Assembly: GCA_030015575.1 (NCBI GenBank)
Contig: CM057347.1
Coordinates: forward strand, 507,659,176-507,723,175
Source of the DNA: Agapanthus africanus
Lineage: Eukaryota > Streptophyta > Magnoliopsida > Asparagales > Amaryllidaceae
Direction: 5' to 3'
DNA: 64,000 nt
The position numbers and the translations under genes were made by a program. Positions 59,182 through 64,000 of the stretch are shown here, piece after piece. Below the pieces are notes generated by a model. It did not search any database. It was not told the DNA's origin and saw only the letters and a program-made list of their open reading frames with translations. How positions within the stretch are numbered: position 1 is the first letter of the stretch; the number at the start of each line of letters is the position of its first letter.

Positions 59182-61000
59182 TAGTGTTGTGTATACTTTA
59201 TTGTTAAACAACCTTTTGTTAAAAACTGTTCAACGGTTATTGATTCTAAGATATTTTCTTTCATCAAAAGAGTGGATAACGCGCACCAACTCAGAATCAG
59301 AAATTTTTCTTCTTTTGATATTTATAAATAATCGTGAGAGCATCGCATGACCCAGTTTTCTAGTAATGATATAGAAGAGGAGAGGAGGAGGAGATGCTGC
59401 TGCTGCTGTGACAAGCCTACTGGACACTATGTTTTTGTTGTTGTTGTTGTTATTTAGTTTCGTTATCATCTTAGTAATATAATAAATATAGAATGATAAT
59501 TTGGTAGGAACAAGACAAGGATGGCTCTTAGAAACAACCAAAATTTGGCGGCAAGTTGCATTCTCTTCACATTTGAAGGGTCCACTGCTAGTCCAATTAG
59601 AGCTTGCATCAATTGGCCGGCACGCAAGGGCTTCCACTCTGAGTATCGATCATAGTTCGAGCGCCGCCGTAAACCAGCAAACTCTCATTTTGGAAAAAAA
59701 CAAAGTTCTTTTCCCGCACAATATGCGGAGATACCCAGATGTCAATACTTGGAAAAGTTGACATTGTAGATCGTATACAAGATACTCACCCAGTAGCATG
59801 GAGATTAACTGTCCCAACTCCTAGCTTTAGTTTACATTACCGTCTTAATAACAATAAGCGATATATTATGAACGAGGTATTGTAATGCTTTAGAGGCAGA
59901 TTCCTAAATTTTAGCACTTTTTCAAAATTCAGAAACTTTTCCAATAATGTATCGATCGGTATGATGAGCTGTCATCGTCGATTGCTCTTAAGCTTCACTA
60001 ATTGTTAATTACAAACAAATCATAGCTAGCTCTCACCTAGCAGTTGCACCAAACACTTGGACATGTTCTTTAGCAACAACCCATCTTCTAGATGCTTTTT
60101 GCATATTCACATGCTGATGATTTGTGATTAGAGCTTAAGTGACAGGAATATTAGCAACATGCATGCTTTTCCCTTCCTAAGCTACCAAATTATTCATTTT
60201 TCGGGTATAATTAGTGTGATTAATTGATCTTCTCTGCGAAATACAAAGATTATGAAATGCATTGGTAGCTGTACTTCACAACCTAACTAATCCTTTTAAC
60301 TGAATTAGGACTGGTCACCTAACTGTACACCTGAGGAACTTTGGCTCTATGTTGTTATTATATAAATATACATGTAATAACTAATAGGTCATCATCTTCT
60401 AGATGAAATGGAAATTAACAAATTTCCAAGATTTGCACATCATGTATTTTTAATTACATGAGCATCATGCACGGTACATGTCTTGCTCATACAAAGAGAT
60501 GGATATGATTAAGAAATAACTTGTTGGTATGACTTTGGAGATTAACAAATATTAAGGTTTCAGATATATATATTCTTTAGATTTCTAATATATTTCGACG
60601 TGGATGCAGGGTAGTTCAGATGATATGGTCAATTGGAAGGACGCAAGAGCGAAATTTTATTAAGTTCCTACATTTGTAGTTACGAGTTCTTTTTGCTCGG
60701 TTCAGATGTATCTCTACCTAAATAGTTTCGCCGTCTAATTCATAGTTCGATCTGAAAGAGTTGGCGTACATACATACTACTTGAGCCACCAAATGCAAAC
60801 ATACAAATTTTTGATTGTATGTATTAGAGTATCAGTCCGACATATAACCTAATAAGTTGTTTATGACCTTTATGATACATTTGATCGTATAGCCTAATAA
60901 GTTATCAATCACAAATTTGTATGTATTAGGGTTTCAAAATTTTGACTGTATGTAATAGAGTATCAATCTGACGCATAGCCTAACAAGTTATTTATGCCTA
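59182..61000. other. Host intergenic sequence
   Basis: AT-rich with no gene recognised. A GTATGTATTAGAGTATCAGTC-like phrase is partly repeated near 60820 and 60950. The 60172-60335 block has a diverged copy near 61959-62135. Confidence 0.6.
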
Positions 61001-61003
61001 CTT

Positions 61004-61345
61004 ACAAAATTTTATAAAGCACTACTGAATTTTCAAGGATATTTAGATAACACCATTGGACTTTAAAAAGGTCATTTACCTCGCCACCCCACCACCCCAC
61101 CCCACCCCCCCCGCACACTATATTTTCATCAAATAATGGCATATTCAATTCATTTTGGGGCTATTCGGACTGCGTACAAGGTTGTTTTGGGGTTATTCGG
61201 TCCACTTATGCCTTAAACGAGTTAATTAAACTAACATTTTCATATAATATTGCCAGTTCAAGGGAGGGTCATGGCATTTTTTTAGTTCAACGGTCTTATC
61301 TCAAAATCCCTAAAAATTCAATGGTGCTCTATAAAATGGTTTTTA
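61004..61345. mobile_element. Probable MITE, related to copy 1
   Basis: Inverted ends of about 70 bp (left ATTTTATAAAGCACTACTGA, reversed right ATTTTATAGAGCACCATTGA), with a C-rich core at 61080-61112. The end sequence resembles that of the MITE at 31596. The target duplication is unclear. Confidence 0.65.
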
Positions 61346-62181
61346 CGTGCGTGGGGGCGAGCACAGCCCCATGGCTACACTCACCTCAACCAACCACTGG
61401 GAAGGGGGGCCCGCACACTTAAGAAAAGCACACCCCCTCCCCCACGCCGCCCCCACACCCACAAAAAAATTTACCCAATATCAAATAAGGGCAAGGGTCA
61501 TTTTTCTATGATACTGTTGATTACTATGATTAAATTGTATTTTTATGATTATGTTTTACATAATGACAGAACCTGTAATCTTCCTCTAGCTACATATAAC
61601 TGTTTCTAATTCAGGATTTTGATTTATTTGAAACCCTGATATAAGCATTCCATATAAGTTGGTATAATACATCCTATTATAGTTGAATATATCTCTGATA
61701 AAGAGAGGACAATAACTTAAGTTCATATAAAGACATGCATTATTGGATATAGTTTAAGTTATCCACTGTAGGGTAGTTGCGAAATTGCATCATGGACATG
61801 AAAATAAGCGGAAAATAAACTATTTAAATTGTGATTATATATTAGGCGAATACATTTTGAATGTTTTTCAGTTGATGTATATTTCTTCCCCCTACAACTA
61901 AGATTCAGCACATGTGACAGGATTATCAACAAGCATCTTCTCATCGAGTATCGCTCTCGTTCTAAGCTACCAAATTATTGCTTTTCTGCAATAATTAGTA
62001 TATTTAATCTCCTCCGAGAAATAGAAAGATTATCAATATATATAACCCCCCATTAGGGCTTGGTTGCTATATTTAGCAACCTAAATAATCTTTCAACTAT
62101 ATTAATACACTGGTCAACTAATTAACTGTGTGTTACTAATATATGTACTTGACCTCTACTTAATTCTCTTTAAACATGAAA
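61346..62181. other. Host intergenic sequence
   Basis: C-rich runs near 61428-61465, otherwise AT-rich. No gene. Contains the second copy of the 60172 block at 61959-62135. Confidence 0.6.
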
Positions 62182-64000
62182 TGTAATACCCAGCTTATCC
62201 TGTACTCTATTATCCGTATTTCGTATATTTTTCTATTCATTATATTCTAGATATTTTCCCAATATTTTTCCTGTTTTCCATTTTTTCTATTTTCCTATTT
62301 TTCTAAACCCTAATTTCTAATTTTATTTTCGTAACTCTATCAAACCCCGACCCGACCCGACCCATTTTTCCCTCTCTCTTTTCTCTCTCTCCTCTCGCTT
62401 CTTTCTCTTTCTCTCTCTGCTCAATCTTCCTCCCTCCTCCTTCGCGACGAGAGCCCCCGCGTCCACGCCTCCCCCAACGTCCCCGAGATCACCGCTTCCA
62501 ACCCCGATCTCCTCCTCCAATCTCGCCCTCTCAATGACACATTTCTCTCTCCCTCTAAATCTCACTCACTATCCCTCTATCACAATCTCTCCCTCTACCT
62601 CCTTTTCTCTCCCCGGACACCATTGAACCGCCGGCGAACCGCAGAACCACCGCCACCACATCACCGCGAGCCGAGCTTTCCCACTCACCTCCACCACCAA
62701 CCGCGACCCCTCCATCAACAACCAACTCCTTACCGACCAACCACCATCACCTCCTCCGGCGTGGACCCAAACCAGAGCTCCTTTATCTCAGCGACCACCT
62801 CTCTAACTCGCCTCCACGAGCCACTGACTACGACGATCTCCCTGCTTCTTCATCCTTTCCTCTCAGCCGACCTCCGAGCACCACCTCTCTACACCCGAGC
62901 ACCTTCAACCTCACTCACCGTCGGCACACCCTCTGCACCACCACCTCCTCATCTCACCGCCGACGCTCATAACCGCCAACTCATCGTCGTCTCCTCGTCA
63001 GCACCCTAACGTCGTCGGCGAACCCTCCAGTGACCCACAACCGAGAACTCAGGCATCCATCGCCGCAACCTCCACTTCCTCACCGTGCACGCCGCAGCCT
63101 CCTCCGACGACCCTTTCCATAGCCGTCCCACCTCATCCTCCTCCATCCCTTAGATCCAATCGACCCCTACCCCCCGCCGCGACACCTTGCCTCCGCGTCG
63201 TGCCAGCAGTACCCCAACCGTCCATCATCATGCTCAATCCAATAGCCTCTCATCCTCTCGAACTCAGTCGCCGAGCCCACTGCATCCCCGCCGCACCACC
63301 ACTGTGCCAGGAGTCGTGCCCACTCTAGGCCTGAACCACCATGCCTACTTCGAGCCGCTCCCGTGCCCACCTCCGCACCGGCATCGTGCCACGACTGCAC
63401 CACTACCGTGCCCAACCCCATGTCACCCGCATGCCCAGATGTGCCACGGCTCGTGCCCACTTCGTACCCAGCACCGTGTTCAGTAGCGTCCAGTACCGTG
63501 TCGCGCCGTGCCACACCCGCACCATGCACCGAGTCTAGACCATGTCCAGTACTGTGCCTCACCCGCGTCATCACCACGCCTATTACCGTATCACGCCGCG
63601 TCGCCACAGCGTCCAGTACCGGGTCACCACGCATCGTGCAAGTGCCACGCACCGTGTCCAGCATCGCACCGTCTCGTACGCCAAGACGAACCCTGCACGC
63701 CGCGTCGCTTCTATATCAGCGATCCAAGACAAGTGAAATCTCTCGCTTGTTTATCATGCTATAATTCTTTTAAACGTTAAGCGAAGCGAATTTGTAATAA
63801 CCAGATATAACTAGTTAGGTCATAATTGTCTTCGACACTGCATAACGAACCATAGTGCCGTCTTATTGATGAGAGCTCGACTAGGTCATTTTTTATGTTA
63901 GTAATGCATAGATATTGTATGGATAACATTTAATTCAACTGGTTAAAGGAAACTCATGTTTCGATCGTTTGCCGAATGCTTCCCTAAGTATCTGATGCGA
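62182..64000 (+). mobile_element. LTR-like repeat start, runs to window end
   Basis: TGTAATACCCAGC at 62182 is a usual start for plant chromovirus LTRs. A CT-rich, then C-rich, stretch follows (62340-63700) with degenerate GTGCC/CCAGTACCG repeats and Pro/Ser-rich shadow ORFs on both strands, none with a known domain. No end or target duplication is in the window, so this is a suggestion only. Confidence 0.4.

Noticed and set aside
62323..63780. Many overlapping Pro/Ser/Thr-rich ORFs on both strands
   Set aside because: Low-complexity C-rich repeat read in several frames at once; no domain and no single consistent gene.

Overview
This is nuclear DNA of a flowering plant, probably a eudicot. 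The evidence is a nine-exon plastid ferredoxin-NADP+ reductase (FNR) gene with short GT-AG introns, a small chloroplast-type DnaJ gene, and otherwise nested LTR retrotransposons of typical plant lineages (chromovirus-like Ty3/gypsy, Tat-like Ty3/gypsy, Angela/BARE-like Ty1/copia) plus Mutator-type MITEs. The species cannot be named from this sequence.

Layout. 1-860 is a 20/40-bp minisatellite. 881-2200 is an unclassified LTR-like repeat with a G-box-bearing tandem array. 2238-26137 is a four-level nest. Element D (Tat-like, minus strand, 25062-26137) is interrupted by element A (chromovirus-like, minus strand, 5' LTR 21997-25061). A's gag is interrupted by element B (plus strand, 3020-21571, 4-kb LTRs, target duplication GGAGA). 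B's left LTR is interrupted by element C (5355-12208, duplication TTCCC). C is non-autonomous and carries one 684-codon ORF of unknown function. 26138-33035 is a host island with the FNR gene. 33036-56519 is element E, a Tat-like element related to D but in the opposite orientation. Its reverse transcriptase is interrupted by a 4.1-kb solo LTR (36638-40766), most of the rest of pol is deleted, and its antisense gene is interrupted by an Angela/BARE-like copia element F (42749-53068). 56520-64000 is host sequence with a DnaJ gene, two MITEs and the start of another LTR-like repeat.

The most interesting part is element E. On the strand opposite gag-pol it carries what looks like a complete eukaryotic transcription unit: a TATA box, three exons with two phase-consistent GT-AG introns, a C-terminal coiled coil, a stop and a polyadenylation-like signal. 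A second compact antisense unit (TATA box, roughly 165-codon frame, AATAAA) lies beyond it, separated by an array of 86-bp repeats whose units can fold into two hairpins. Both antisense frames now carry disabling mutations. Two further points: the long LTRs of B and the diverged solo LTR share two short hairpins whose arms are conserved while the loops differ, and C is a young element whose only ORF belongs to no family I recognise.
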